Origin: Aquatica leii
Taxonomy: Eukaryota; Arthropoda; Insecta; Coleoptera; Lampyridae
Assembly (NCBI GenBank): GCA_035610365.1
Contig: CM069435.1
Coordinates: forward strand, 3,374,001-3,438,000
Length of the DNA stretch: 64,000 nt
Reading direction: 5' to 3'
Below, piece by piece: positions 1 through 11,079 of the stretch; position 1 is the first letter of the stretch, and each line of letters begins with the position of its first letter. The notes below the pieces were generated by a model that was not told the DNA's origin, did no database searches, and saw only the letters and a list, made by a program, of their open reading frames with translations. Made by a program: the position numbers and the translations under genes.

Positions 1-640
1 TTGAAAATCCGGATTCTCTTGTCATTATTCATAAAATAAAAACAACAATTTGCTTTTCTTAATTTACATGTAGATTTACGACAGTACTTAAGTTGAAGTT
101 TATCAATGGACGAATACAAAAATTGCGTTGACGCTGTAAAGATCTTAAAGCCCAGTAATAACTAAACACTAAACTGTTTGTTTGGTTCTGGATGTATAAC
201 GTTTTTCCTCCAACGTTTTTTTCACGTTTTGTCTCCAATTTTGTTTGTTTCTTGTTCTCTTTTTACGCTTTTTAGATTAGTGGCTTGTGTTTCTTAGAAT
301 ATTTGCAATGGACGTCAATGCAGCTAAAGCCAAAACGTCTTTACTCGACGAGTCTTTGTTTGAGGTTTCATCAGTCATACAGGTCTTTCCAATCTGATGA
401 AAATATTTCTTTAGTTTCTGAATGCCTTGCATTTCGCTTACAGGGCACTATTTTCCTTCTTCTCTATAACATAGCATGACATAAAGCTACTGGCATTCTC
501 TTCAGCTGGGTTGTAATTTGTCTTTACTACGAAAATGACAAATAAATAGGTAATTTTCTTTGTCCAAACATTCATTAAAATGATAAACATTTTATTTGTC
601 GAAATATCCTAACTTTCGAGTTTTGATTCACGTTCTTAAG
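1..640. other. No confident gene
   Basis: AT-rich sequence with only short open frames. A short reading frame starts at 308 (+) and runs into a possible splice donor (CAG/GTCTTT near 380), so a first exon is conceivable, but no second exon or homology supports it. Confidence 0.4.
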
Positions 641-840
641 ACGCGTTTGTTGCGTACGATTACGAGTAAGAACTGATTTTGAATATTTGTGATGTGCTGA
701 TTCCAAAAATACCTGGCCTTTTTTCGTAGCAGCTCTAGTTTTTGAGATATGGGTTAATTGGTATTAGTTCTGATAACACGCAAAAATATTGAAATAGTGA
801 TATCTTTAGAGCCCAAAAGTGAAATTTCTTACCTAAATAA

Positions 841-1127
841 TGAAAATCTAATGAGCTAGTTTGAGTTACTTGGTATTATTCATTACTGTAAAACCCGAGA
901 TTTCTATACCCCTATCAAAAACTAATTAATTCGTCGTATTACCTCGCAAATATATCTGCTTTAAGAGGTACAGTTAATATAAAGAAATTAGAATCTAATT
1001 AGCCAGTTTGAGTTATTTGGTTTGGTTATTTCATTTGTGTAAAACCCAACATTCTTATAATTACTTCCATCAAAACCTAATTAACACACAGCTATATTAA
1101 CTCGTATCTTTGCTTTACGAAGTACAT
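841..1127. repeat. Tandem pair of about 135 bp subterminal repeats
   Basis: Unit A (about 841-974) and unit B (about 988-1127) share AATCTAAT, an AG.CAGTTTGAGTTA-like segment, TGTAAAACCC, ATCAAAA.CTAATTAA, and end with an AGGTACA/AAGTACA motif. They are diverged direct repeats upstream of the transposase-like gene. Repeated subterminal units in DNA transposons often bind transposase; that role is an inference here. Confidence 0.6.
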
Positions 1128-1205
1128 TTACCTATTTAGTGTACGTAGCTGAAGTTGTGGTATCATGGTGTTGTTCAGTGATAAAACATACATTTAATTA
1201 AAACC

Positions 1206-2815
1206 ATGGCATTCAGAAGCAAACGTAATTGTGTGAATCATCCAGACGTTTTTTGCTATGCATGTGGCGAGTTCACTTTTAAAGAAAGTAGAAAGCTTTT
1301 TTCTGATTTTGTGAGAAGAAGTTTTCTGGCCTATTTTGGCGTTCACTTGGGTGACCAGGATAAATTTTGGGCTCCACATTTCGTATGTAAAACATGTATT
1401 GAACATCTGCGTCAGTGGAGAGTTGGAAAGAGAAAGTGTCTAAAGTTTGGAGTAGCAATGGTTTGGAGAGAACCAAGAAACCATTACGATGACTGCTATT
1501 TTTGTGAATATCAAAGGAATCAATTGGAACAATAGACAGAAATGGCCATATCCTGATCTAGATTCAGCAAAGAGGCCTGTACTGCATAGTGAAGAAATAC
1601 CCATTTCATCATTCAGAAGTCTGCCTTCGCTCCCGGAAGATGATGCAGAACTACCCACGTTTGATGAAATTCAGTCCGCAACGTTTCAATCAACAAGAAC
1701 TGAACGATCTCATTAGAGACCTGAATCTTTTAAAGGAATCTTCTGAATTACTCGCTTTCAGAATAAATGAGAAGATTCTACTGCAGCCAGATACCAATAT
1801 TACATTTTATCGTAAAAGAGATAAGGATCTGCTGCCCTTTTACTCTGAGGAAAATAATCTGGTGTTTTGTAACGATATAAGAGGACTCTTACAAAAATGG
1901 GTTTGTCGGAATATACACCAGACGAATGGCGCCTTTTTATAGACCGTTTCAGACAAAGTTTGAAATGTGTGCTTTTACACAATGATAATAAATATGGCTC
2001 AATACCCATTGGTCATTCTACCAGCATGAAGGAGGAATACGAGGCAATATCACTAGTCCTAAAAAAAATTAAGTATGAAGAACATCAGTGTGTGATTTGT
2101 GTCGACCTAAAAATGGCGAACTTCCTCCTTGGACAGCAAAAGTGGATATAGAAAATATCCTTGTTTTTTATGTCTTTGGGATAGCAGAGCTAAGAATCAG
2201 CACTGAGTTAACAGCAATTGGCCTTTAAGAAATGTTATGACTCAAGGAAAGCAAAATGTAATCAACGAACCTTTGAGTGCGAGAGACAAAATCGTATTTC
2301 CACCCTTGCATATTAAGTTCGGGCTTCTGAAGCAATTTGTGAAGGCTTGAAATCGCGATGGACTTTGTTTTGGCTACTTGATTCGTAAATTTCCTGGTAT
2401 TAGCACGGAAAAACTGAAAGCCGGAATATTCGATGGCCCTCTGATAAGGCAGCTTATTAAAGATCCACAATTTACCGCATCAATGAATGAAATTGAATCT
2501 AACGCTTGGTGTTTATTTGTTCAAGTTGTACAAAATTTTCAGGGAAATTATACGACAAAAAATTATATAGAATTAGTGGAAAATATACTTTCAAACTTTA
2601 ATATACTCGGCTGCAACATGAGCATAAAAGTTCACTACCTCTACAGCCACTTAGATCGGTTTCCAGAATACCTAAGTAATTTGAGTGAAGAACAGGGGGA
2701 AAGATTCCATCAGGACATTAAAACTATCAAAGATCGATATCGCCTTCAGCGAGACTGTCCTAATAACTACCATGCTAGAAAGTCATATAAAAGAAAATTT
2801 TTAAATGATATGTAA
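1206..2815 (+). pseudogene. NHPD-family transposase-like protein, copy 1 (frameshifted)
   Basis: The N-terminal part (1206-1535) has a cysteine-rich zinc-finger-like domain: NHPDVFCYACG, then CKTC, then DCYFC. The reading frame then shifts repeatedly (1489-1716, 1589-1942, 1897-2151, 2378-2815), with a stop near 2149 and a decayed stretch at 2152-2377. Read across frames it keeps FIDRFR, an Asp in CVDLK (about 2100), KYPCFLCLWDSR (about 2160-2200) with a Cys-x2-Cys pair, and EEQGERFHQDI (about 2680-2720). The last part lacks a block found after GERFHQDI in relatives. The family is common in arthropod and cnidarian genomes and usually labelled uncharacterized. I infer a DDE-type transposase from motif spacing (see findings). 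Not functional as it stands. Confidence 0.7.
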
Positions 2816-3129
2816 ATATAATTTATAAACTTATTTGTTTATTTTGTGAAATAAATACATTACTTTGGATTTTATGTGTTTTTTTACTAGCACTTGAAGC
2901 AGATAGTATTAGTAATAACGTAAAAAATATAAAAGTTAAAAAACTAGACTATTTCTTTCTAAAAAAAAGGTCACATACAATATCTCAAAAACTAGATCTG
3001 ATAGACCAAATATAAAGACAGTTTTGGATTCTGCACCCAAAACTTACTTAAAAACAGTTACAAAAACCCTGGCACCAAGATGTGTGTTAGGCTGTGTTAT
3101 CTTTTTACATTCTTCATCAAATTATTGGT

Positions 3130-3690
3130 TTTTATTTTGAATTCGTTTTGTTCCAATTATCTTTATAATTGATTTTATAATTTTTTTAATTGTATTCCAC
3201 TCAACCTCTATACTTATTTTTTGTTTTCTTTTTGAAGTTTATCCCATTTTTGTATGTCTTCTTTTTTTTCCTTTCTCTGGTTTTTTATGTCCTTTTTTTA
3301 AATTTGTTGTTTATGTTTTTCTTTAGTTTTTCTTAATTTTATTTTTGTTATTACCAGGTTGTGATCTGTTTCTACATTAGTTAGTATGATTTTACTTATC
3401 TTCAATTATGCTCTATTTTTCTTATAATTAAAATATGTTCTATTTGATTTTTTCCGGATATATTCCATGTTATTGTATGTTCTTTTTTGTGTTTAAATTT
3501 TTTACTTATAACATAAAAGTCCTTTTGTCTTGCTAAGCGACATAAACTCTGTTGTTATTTTGTGAATGCTTTCTTTCCCAGCCACGTCTTTTATAAATTG
3601 TTCTGTTCCTATTTTTGCGCTGTAGTCTCCTAATACTATTAATGTATCGTATTTAGGTGTTTTTAAACTTTTTTTTGTAGTTTGTTATAG
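3130..3690 (-). pseudogene. RTE-like LINE endonuclease relic
   Basis: Read on the - strand, about 3680 to 3530 gives LGDYSAKIGTEQFIKDVAGK, which matches the APE-type endonuclease of RTE-like ('craniofacial development protein 2-like') retrotransposon ORFs. It is followed by an NQIEHILI-like stretch and VETDHNLV (about 3400), the late catalytic Asp-His of the fold. A lysine-rich linker follows to about 3130. Frames are broken throughout and no reverse transcriptase part follows, so this is a fragment. Confidence 0.6.
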
Positions 3691-3899
3691 AAAACATTTC
3701 TCTTCTATGATTTCTAAACCACCACTTCTTCGCCGCGCAAAAAGGTCTATTCCGGTCGACCCGTCATAAATTGTTCGCTCTTTTTGCAGTTGTTGTTCAG
3801 TTTTTATTTACTGTTATTTCTATATGTGGTTGCAATTTGCCATTCTTTATACGCAATTTATTTTTTTAATTAATTTATTTATTTAAAAATATTCAAACT

Positions 3900-4499
3900 T
3901 TTAAAATCATAAGCGACTTTCGGCTTAGACCGCGTCGTAGTAAAACACCCAGACTTAGGCTTGGTCATAGTCTCTTCTTGAGAGCCAAAACAAGAAGTAG
4001 AACTTGGCCTTGGCCGTATTGTCGTTCGTGAACCTAAACAAACTGACGTTTTGCAAGACATTGCAGCTTGCATCTTCAGAGTGGTAAATGTCACTGAAAG
4101 AAAAAGTGGAAATGACGATATTTATACCAATAGCGATTAGCGTGATTAACGAACCTTATCGTTCCGTTACCGCTTGACTGACTTTGTTATTACACGGAGT
4201 AAGTGTTTGTGTCCTTTCCAAGAAGGTCGATCTTTGTCTTAGAGGATATAATACTGGTAGCCAAGATTTGCTGAGTCTTAAACCGTCTTCCCGGTTTATA
4301 TTACAAGGATGTTTTTCTATTTCCACAGCTTCGCGGATTAGTCTGGGAAAGTAGAAAGGAGTTCTAGCCAACACCTTAGTTTGGTCAAAGTTCAGCGTGT
4401 GTCCTTGGTTCCACACGTGTTCTGCCACTGCTGATTTAGTAACTCTGCGGTGTTTGCAGTCAGCCATATGTTCTTTTACTCTAACTTCAATAGAACGTC
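3900..4499 (-). repeat. Inverted arm of PLE-1 (GIY-YIG end plus terminal sequence)
   Basis: Reverse complement of 5326-5925. On the - strand, 4467 to 4156 encodes the C-terminal part of the GIY-YIG domain, starting in the KEHMADCKHRRVTKSAVAEH stretch. The copy differs from the forward arm by scattered substitutions. One of them changes the hammerhead core GAAA to AAAA. Confidence 0.9.
4035..4087 (-). ncRNA. Hammerhead ribozyme copy, core mutated
   Basis: On the - strand, CTGAAGA (4079 to 4073) is followed by a GCAAG/CTTGC stem and then AAAACGTC (to 4045). The forward arm has GAAACGTC here. The changed base is the invariant G of the GAAA core, and it sits in a former CpG, so deamination is the likely cause. 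Predicted inactive. Confidence 0.7.
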
Positions 4500-4502
4500 G
4501 AA

Positions 4503-5669
4503 GAAGAAGTTCTGCTCATCGAACTCTGCCTCAAAAACACTTATTTCAGTTATAACGACAACTTGTTTAAACAAGTAGAAGGAGCGGCCATGGGTTCACC
4601 GCTCTCTCCAGTTATAGCCAATATTTACATGGAATATTTTGAAACTGAAATTATGAATGTTCAGTTAAAACCAAAAACTTGGTTCAGATATGTTGATGAT
4701 ACGTTTGTTGTATGGCCTCATGGCAAAGATAAACTAAACCAGTTCTTTCAACATCTAAACTCTGCACATAACAGCATTAAATTTACTATGGAGTTAGAAC
4801 ATAACAGCAGTCTAGCCTTTCTTGATGTACTAGTGATAAAGAAAAATAACGGAAAATTGGGGCATTCCGTTTACAGAAAGAAAACGCACACTAATAGATA
4901 CTTAAACGCCGAATCTCACCACCATCCAGTACAGAAGAATACTGTTTTGCATACTTTGGCCAAAAGAGCTATACGTGTGTCAGATAACGGAAATCTACAA
5001 AAGGAAAAGCAAACATCGTTGGAGTCCCTACAACAAAATGGATACGGGTTCAAAGAGATCCAAAACGCATGGAAAAGAGCATTAAATCCAAAAGTCAAAG
5101 AAGACTTATCACCTCCTACTAGCATCGCTTATTTACCTTACTGTATGGGTTCAACAGACAAAATAAGCAGGGTGCTAAAGAAACATAATATTAAAACTGT
5201 TTTTACGACTAAGGATACCCTGAACACCTGGTTTACATCTGCTAAAGACAAACAAGGGGCTCTAAAACATGCCGGAGTTTACAAAATTCCTTGTTCCTGT
5301 GGATCAAGTTATATAGGACAGACGGGACGTTCTATTGAAGTTAGAGTAAAAGAACATATGGCTGACTGCAAACACCGCAGAGTTACTAAATCAGCAGTGG
5401 CAGAACACGTGTGGAACCAAGGACACACGCTGAACTTTGACCAAACTAAGGTGTTGGCTAGAACTCCTTTCTACTTTCCCAGACTAATCCGCGAAGCTGT
5501 GGAAATAGAAAAACATCCTTGTAATATGAACCGGGAAGACGGTTTAAGACTCAGCAAATCTTGGCTACCAGTATTATATCCTCTAAGACAAAGATCGACC
5601 TTCTTGGAAAGGACACAAACACTTACTCCGTGTAATAACGAAGTCAGTCAAGCGGTAACGGAACGATAA
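4503..5669 (+). CDS. PLE reverse transcriptase (truncated) with C-terminal GIY-YIG endonuclease
   Basis: The open frame extends upstream of the first Met (4563) to the truncation junction at 4503. The sequence begins within the reverse transcriptase, so motifs 1 to A are missing. Visible parts are VEGAAMGSPLSPVIANIYME (motif B), RYVDDTF (motif C, catalytic Asp pair, about 4690-4710), and SIKFTMELEHNSSLAFLDV. A linker follows with NAESHHHPVQK, then the GIY-YIG domain GVYKIPCSCGSSYIGQTGRS (about 5275-5335), with Arg and KEH downstream. No in-frame stop interrupts it to 5669. PLEs copy themselves by target-primed reverse transcription using this nuclease. Without the N-terminal half this protein should be inactive. 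Confidence 0.9.
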   Translation, partial: EEVLLIELCLKNTYFSYNDNLFKQVEGAAMGSPLSPVIANIYMEYFETEIMNVQLKPKTWFRYVDDTFVVWPHGKDKLNQFFQHLNSAHNSIKFTMELEHNSSLAFLDVLVIKKNNGKLGHSVYRKKTHTNRYLNAESHHHPVQKNTVLHTLAKRAIRVSDNGNLQKEKQTSLESLQQNGYGFKEIQNAWKRALNPKVKEDLSPPTSIAYLPYCMGSTDKISRVLKKHNIKTVFTTKDTLNTWFTSAKDKQGALKHAGVYKIPCSCGSSYIGQTGRSIEVRVKEHMADCKHRRVTKSAVAEHVWNQGHTLNFDQTKVLARTPFYFPRLIREAVEIEKHPCNMNREDGLRLSKSWLPVLYPLRQRSTFLERTQTLTPCNNEVSQAVTER

Positions 5670-5734
5670 GGTTCGTTAATCACGCTAATCGCTATTGGTA
5701 TAAATATCGTCATTTCCACTTTTTCTTTCAGTGA

Positions 5735-5795
5735 CATTTACCACTCTGAAGATGCAAGCTGCAATGTCTTGCGAAACGTCAGTTCGTTTGGGTTC
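5735..5795 (+). ncRNA. Hammerhead ribozyme, intact core (PLE-1)
   Basis: The core CTGAAGA (5746-5752) is followed by a stem II with GCAAG/CTTGC arms, then GAAACGTC (5773-5780). The ACGT between the GAA and the cleavage base is self-complementary. Such a minimal stem III is characteristic of PLE hammerheads, which are thought to fold as dimers. ACT before the core pairs with AGT after the cleavage site (start of stem I). Predicted cleavage follows C5780. Any open frame across this region is incidental. Confidence 0.8.
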
Positions 5796-5930
5796 ACGAA
5801 CGACAATACGGCAAAGGCCAAGTTCTACTTCTTGTTTTGGCTCTCAAGAAGAGACTATGACCAAGCCTAAGTCTGGGTGTTTTACTACGACGCGGTCTAA
5901 GCCGAAAGTCGCTTATGATTTTAAACATAA

Positions 5931-6774
5931 CAACCGCGAAAGCTTAAGATTTTATATTTAAACTTTTCTTAACCCAGTCTGCTTGTTCTTTACCTATTTA
6001 AACTCTGTTTAAACGTATAATAATATTTTCAAATTCAAGATTTTAATAAACGGTAAACCCAAAAAATAAGTATCTAATTATGTATACATAAAACTTTATG
6101 AATGGATTACAAAAGAAACAAAAAATAGCTTAAATACGCCTTATTGCAATACCTGAAATTATAAACTGATGAGGGTAGAAATTAATTTATCACCACAACG
6201 AAACACTATCTTGCTTGCAGATCTAAGTGTAGGATAAATAATAAACTTCCAATGCGATAATTGCGAATAAAAAAATAAATCAGCACAATGATACCAAACG
6301 TACAAATTTTACAAAATAATGAATGTATGCACAGTTTATGTATCTTGTTATTTGCAAAAGGAATTACAAAGATTAATAGATAGAAAGATTACCTGTTTAC
6401 AGTAATGTTCTATCATAACCATTTAAAATGCGTGCCAAGTAGTAACGCTCGAAGGACCATGTTACGACTTTTCCGTTTTTTTTCCTTCAATTTTTATAGA
6501 CTTATTTAACTAAGCCTTGTTTGTGATATAAATAGACTGTATGAAGTTATAAATGTATCATTAACAAGCAAACTTGTTTATGCTCGTAATTTACATGTTG
6601 TTATTTTTTTTACGCTTTGAGACGCTAGTCTATTATTAACTATCTTAACAGTATACTTGTTTGATAAAAATAATCTTATATTTAACAATGTTGCAAATAT
6701 ATTGTCATATTATTAGCCAAAGATTGATGGCAGAAGTATCTCATAGAATTAGATACTATGTATAAACGATAACT
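5931..6774. other. No recognisable feature
   Basis: AT-rich, without long open frames or repeats that I could identify. Confidence 0.5.
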
Positions 6775-6966
6775 GTAAATAGCTATAAAGGTGGTAAACG
6801 TTGTAAGTTGATTTTACCCCAGCGTGATTCAAAATAGCTTTGAATAGAAATGCAACATGAAACCACAATGTAAAGAATATTGAAGTTATTTCTGTTCAAA
6901 GTTATTTTGAATTACGCGGGTGTAAAATTAACGTATAACATTTACCACCTTTAAAGTTATTTAAAG
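6775..6966. mobile_element. Foldback MITE, about 190 bp
   Basis: The left arm (6775-6853) and the reverse complement of the right arm (about 6885-6966) match over about 75 bp. Both contain TAAAGGTGGTAAA.GTT and ATTCAAAATA.CTTTGAA, separated by about 30 bp. There is no coding capacity. The structure is that of a miniature inverted-repeat element; the parent family is not identified and target duplications are not clear. Confidence 0.75.
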
Positions 6967-7640
6967 CTTTCTTATTATTTACTAAAAAAATTTCAAAGTT
7001 TTAATTTCACCACCCGGGCTGCATGTCGTTCAACAAGATTCTCAATTCCATCATTGTTAATTACGTTCATTTCTTTTCTGAAATATACTTAATAACAAAG
7101 AAGAAATTTAAATTGAATACGCGCATTAAACTATCATTGCAACGGTACTTCAAATTTTTGCCGCGGGTTAGCGTATCGCTTAGTTTGAAACGCCATTAAG
7201 AAAGTAGTGCGTTATATTTTGGGATTACCACAAAAATCATGGTACTTAAAAAACATGAAAGAATTGTATTTCGTACGCCTAACAGAAATTGTTTCTTAGT
7301 ACAATACTTGCAGTTTTAATACGATATCTAGAAATTTTGGTAGAATACACACTTGTTTTCCTAAATCTGCTGCTAATTAAATGCTAGCAGTTTATAAGAA
7401 CGTATTTTTTATTTAAAATATAGTTATAAAAGTTTGTCTGGATATTGTTGCATCCATATTTGCACCTTTAATCTGTAATATGCGTTGATTGGTGACAAAA
7501 CTTAAGTTCAGAAGTTAAAGACGGTGGGTTGTATGTAGAGGAAAGCATAAACGTTTTACACCACTTGTCCTGGCTTCTTCAATTAGCTTCAGATTTTTAG
7601 TTTGGGTTGCATGCTCACCAAGCAGCAAAAGAAAAAAAAT
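6967..7640. other. No recognisable feature
   Basis: AT-rich spacer up to the start of the LINE at about 7640. Confidence 0.5.
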
Positions 7641-7648
7641 AATTTTGA

Positions 7649-8014
7649 ATGGATTGGGAAAATCCACAATCCGCTAATGATAAAACCATTGACACTAATT
7701 TAATAAAAGGAATCTCCAATATAGATACCGGAAACATTCGCGTTCAGAGGTTGAGGAAACAATTCAACAACGATAAGCCAGGACCTCTTAAAGTTACGTT
7801 ACCATCTTCGGCTGATGCTATTCAAATATTAAAAAATAAACACAAAATCAAGTTTCTTAACAATATAAATATTAAACAAGATCAAACCCCTATGCAATTA
7901 AAACATCTTACGAATCTTCGTACCAAATTAAAGGAACGCCAAGATAATGGTGAACAAAATTTAACCATAAAGTACATTTACGGCCAGCCACAAATAATTT
8001 CACTAAAAAACTAA
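7649..8014 (+). pseudogene. LINE ORF1, C-terminal part
   Basis: 121 residues. The segment GPLKVTLPSSADAIQILKNK and the following TPMQLKHLTNLRTKLKERQD are typical of the RRM-like region and C-terminal tail in ORF1 proteins of CR1/Jockey-group LINEs, which bind the element's RNA. The upstream part is missing, so the Met at 7649 is probably internal. The stop is about 30 bp before ORF2. Confidence 0.65.
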
Positions 8015-8046
8015 AAAACCCTAATAGTACTCAGTCTAAAATCCTG

Positions 8047-10341
8047 ATGCATTACCAAAATGTTAGAGGACTTCGTACTAAATTACATTACTTAAAAATT
8101 GCAACTTTGTCAACAAACACTGATATTATAGTTTTAACGGAAACTTGGCTTACACCGGAGATATACAGTGCTGAATTGGGATTTCACAACATGAACATTT
8201 ATAGATATGATAGACCATATGAAATTGCCAAAAGAGGTGGAGGAGTTCTAATCGTCATAAATAATAAATATTATTCTAAAGTATTACCTACGTCCTATCC
8301 TGAAATTGAGCAATTATTTGTTTTATGTAATATCGGACATAAAAATATTATTATGGGCTTCATTTATGCTCCTCCTGGTAGTAATTCAGATTACTATGAC
8401 AAAATAACTAATACAATGGATAATATTCTACAAACTCACATGAACACGGATATTTTCTTAGTGGGTGACTGGAATCTGCCTCATATATCATGGAACATTA
8501 ATGAAGATAATACACTTTCAGTGTGCGGTTCAAAATCTACAATTGTTGAAAATCTATGTGTGAGCTTAAATATGTGGAATATGTTTCAATGTAATAGTGT
8601 AAAAAATTGTGATAACAGATCGCTAGACTTAGTTTTTAGTAATTTATCTAATACAAAGGTAGAACGCAGCTTAGATACATTGGTTCCTGAAGACCAATAT
8701 CATCCTTCCTTGTCAATATGTGTTAAGCGTACATGCTATGAACCATCTCTAAATTACGATTATTATTACTACAATTTTTAAAATGGTAATTATTTAGATC
8801 TAAGTTATTACTTGTCTAACATTAACTGAAACTTTCTTATGTCGTTAAGTATAAATGAGGCTGTAAATTGCTTCTATGACATTTTGTACGAAAGCTGTCA
8901 AAATTTTGTTCCTATAAAACGTGTTTATAAAAACAAAAAGGCATTTCCTATCTGGTACTCTTCTGCTTTGCGTGAAATGATACGGAAAAAAAATTTGTAT
9001 CATAGATTGTTCAAGTCTATCAATAACCTCGATCATTATCACGAATTGTCTAAATTACGTAGTAAATGTAAGCTTCTATCAACTACGTGTTATAATTCTT
9101 ACATTGACAATATTGAAAGTAAAATAAAAAATAATCCTAATTACTTCTGGACCCATATTAAAAATCAAAGAGGTGAAAATTGTTTGCCATCTGAAATGAC
9201 TTTTGGTTTATATAAAAGTAGTAATGGGCAGGAAATTGTAAATCTTTTTGCAAATTTTTTTGGTTCTGTGTATAAACCTACAAGCAATTGTCCTCCCCAA
9301 CACCAAACGACAAGTTTTTTTACTAACGATATTAACTTATCTAAGTTAATCATTACTGCTTCTGATATATTAAAGGAACTTAATAATTTAACTTGCAAAA
9401 CAAAGTGTGGTCTTGATAACATACCTGCCATTTTGTTAAAAAAGTGTTGTTATGTTCTAACTTATCCAATCCAGATTCTCTTCAATAAGTTTTTATTATC
9501 AGGAATATTTCCTGACATTTGGAAAACCAGTTTTGTTACTCATATTCACAAAAATAAGGGTAAAATCAATATTTCTAACTATAGGCCAGTAACAAAATCG
9601 TCTGAAATTCCTAAGTTGTTTGAAAACATTCTTGTTTCAACTATGTTTCCTTTATTTAAACATATTATTGCAAAAGAACAGCATGGCTTCTATCCTAATC
9701 GTTTAACTACTACCAATCTCATGTTATTTCAAAATTTAATCTATAAGGCTTACGATCATAATGCGCAACTGGATGTCATTTATACCAATTTTGCAAATAC
9801 CTTTGATTGTGTTAATCACAACATTTTAATTAATAAACTGGACAATATAGGCATTCATGCGTCACTACTTGCATGGATAGAAAGTTATCTTTCTAATCGT
9901 ATTCAAATAGTCCAATACAAAGGTTTCACTTCCTTTCCTATACCAGTTCACTCTGGTGTTCCTCAAGGTGCTCATCTAGCCCCGTTATTATTTCTGATTT
10001 TTATTAATAATATTAAAGAAGTCTTTAAACAGTCAAATATACTATTGTTTGCCGATAATTTAAAAATTTACAAAATTATAAATTCTTTGGATGACTGCCT
10101 TCTACTGCAGCATGACTTAAATAATTTCTACATTTGGTGTTCCTCAAATTTTATGGAATTAAATTTAAATAAATGTTTTACAATGTCATTTCATCGCATC
10201 AACAATCCCATCAAATTTTCCTATAAAATTAATGACATATTCTTACAGACCTTAAATTCTATCACCGACTTAGGAGTAACATTTACTTATGACTTAAAAT
10301 TTAACAAACATATAAATAACATACGAAACAAGGCGACTTGA
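8047..10341 (+). pseudogene. LINE ORF2, endonuclease and reverse transcriptase
   Basis: The endonuclease (8047-8781) has YQNVRGLRTK, LTETWLTPE, GGGVLIV, VGDWNLPHISW and SLDLVFSNL, the usual APE-type motifs. A stop at 8779-8781 separates it from the rest. The reverse transcriptase (8839-10341) has motif A TNFANTFDCVNHN, motif B GVPQGAHLAPLLFLIFINNI and motif C LLFADNLKIYK. Motif C should end in two Asp; here the second is Asn, so polymerase activity should be lost. Further stops follow at 10339 and 10570. The C-terminal part continues at 10573-10845. Confidence 0.85.
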
Positions 10342-11079
10342 GCTTTAGGCTTTATTGTTAGATCTTTATCGCATTTTAACAATCCTCATACTATTGAATT
10401 ATTGTATACATCTCTATATCACTCAACTCTCATCACAAATATTGAAAAAGTGCAGCAACGATTTTTAAGATATTACTCTTTTAAAGCCAGAATTCCGGTA
10501 TCTAGTTACTTACAAACCCTGTTTCAACTTAATATTAATACATTAATTTCTCTAAGGATATTTCTAGATTAAATGTTTTTCTATAAACTGCTAAATGAAA
10601 TTATAAACTGTTCATCTCTTTTGCAACTGGTTAGTTTGAATGTTCCAGCCAAAAACCTTCGTTTTGTTAATATGTTCTATTTAAAAGTTAGCAGAACTAA
10701 TTACCTCCAACATTCTCCACTTCAAAGACTGATGAATACAGCTAATATATATTTAAGCATTAACTTTTTCGGCAGTGGTTTGAAGTTTAGAAAGGACTTA
10801 AAAAAAGAATTAGTTAAACTAGATATACAGTATTATAGTAACTAATGTTACAAATTTAGTTGTCAGTTAATATCATTAATTATTATATTTTTAAAGCATA
10901 TGTTAATTTATGTTTGTAAACTAATATTTTTGTTATCGTTCTTTTTAGTGTACAATTTATTAATATGTATTTAGTCTATAAGTTATATATTATTTTTATT
11001 GCTCTATCTTATTTGTATCTCTTTGGGATTTACCCGTATTTAAAATAATAATAAAAAAAAAGCAATGAATTTATTAATT

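Larger units (their letters stand above)
640..3085 (+). mobile_element. Decayed DNA transposon of the NHPD zinc-finger family, copy 1
   Basis: Imperfect inverted ends flank a broken transposase-like gene. Positions about 668-755 match the reverse complement of about 2968-3058, most clearly in the stretch CTAGTTTTTGAGATAT at 734-749 and at about 2980-2995 on the other strand. The outer limits are uncertain because the match fades outward. Two diverged tandem copies of a roughly 135 bp unit lie between the left end and the gene (841-974 and 988-1127). The internal gene is homologous along its length to the one in the element at 30346-35654, although the terminal sequences of the two elements differ. 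Copy 1 is therefore a separate subfamily, not a recent duplicate. Confidence 0.6.
3900..5925 (+). mobile_element. Penelope-like element (PLE-1) with 600 bp inverted repeat
   Basis: A 5'-truncated PLE reads forward from about 4500 to 5925. Its last 600 bp (5326-5925) recur in reverse complement at 3900-4499, immediately next to the truncated 5' end. Both arms are the same length and nearly identical. Inverted, partly duplicated ends are typical of Penelope insertions. The junction at about 4499-4503 cuts the reverse transcriptase just before its catalytic centre. Each arm carries the GIY-YIG coding end, the 3' untranslated part and a hammerhead motif. A further relative lies at 13855-14580. 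Confidence 0.85.
7640..11060 (+). mobile_element. CR1/Jockey-group LINE, copy 1 (5' truncated)
   Basis: A non-LTR retrotransposon with the end of ORF1, a complete endonuclease-reverse transcriptase ORF2 split by stops, a 3' untranslated region (10846-11040) and a terminal AATAATAATAA tail at about 11045-11057. A second copy lies inverted at 22325-25552, and about 3.2 kb is shared. Copy 1 reaches further 5' than copy 2 but still starts inside ORF1. Relative to copy 2 it lacks about 42 bp near 10412 (the residues around LEYCSIIWSP). Confidence 0.85.

Noticed and set aside
5731..5961. Open frame starting MTFTTLKMQAAMSC after PLE-1 (and copies at 3879-4094 and 14389-14646)
   Set aside because: It coincides with the hammerhead and terminal non-coding region, present in three copies; coding is unlikely.
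6160..6190. CTGATGAGGGTAGAAATT as a hammerhead core
   Set aside because: The stem II region is only five bases and cannot form a stem.
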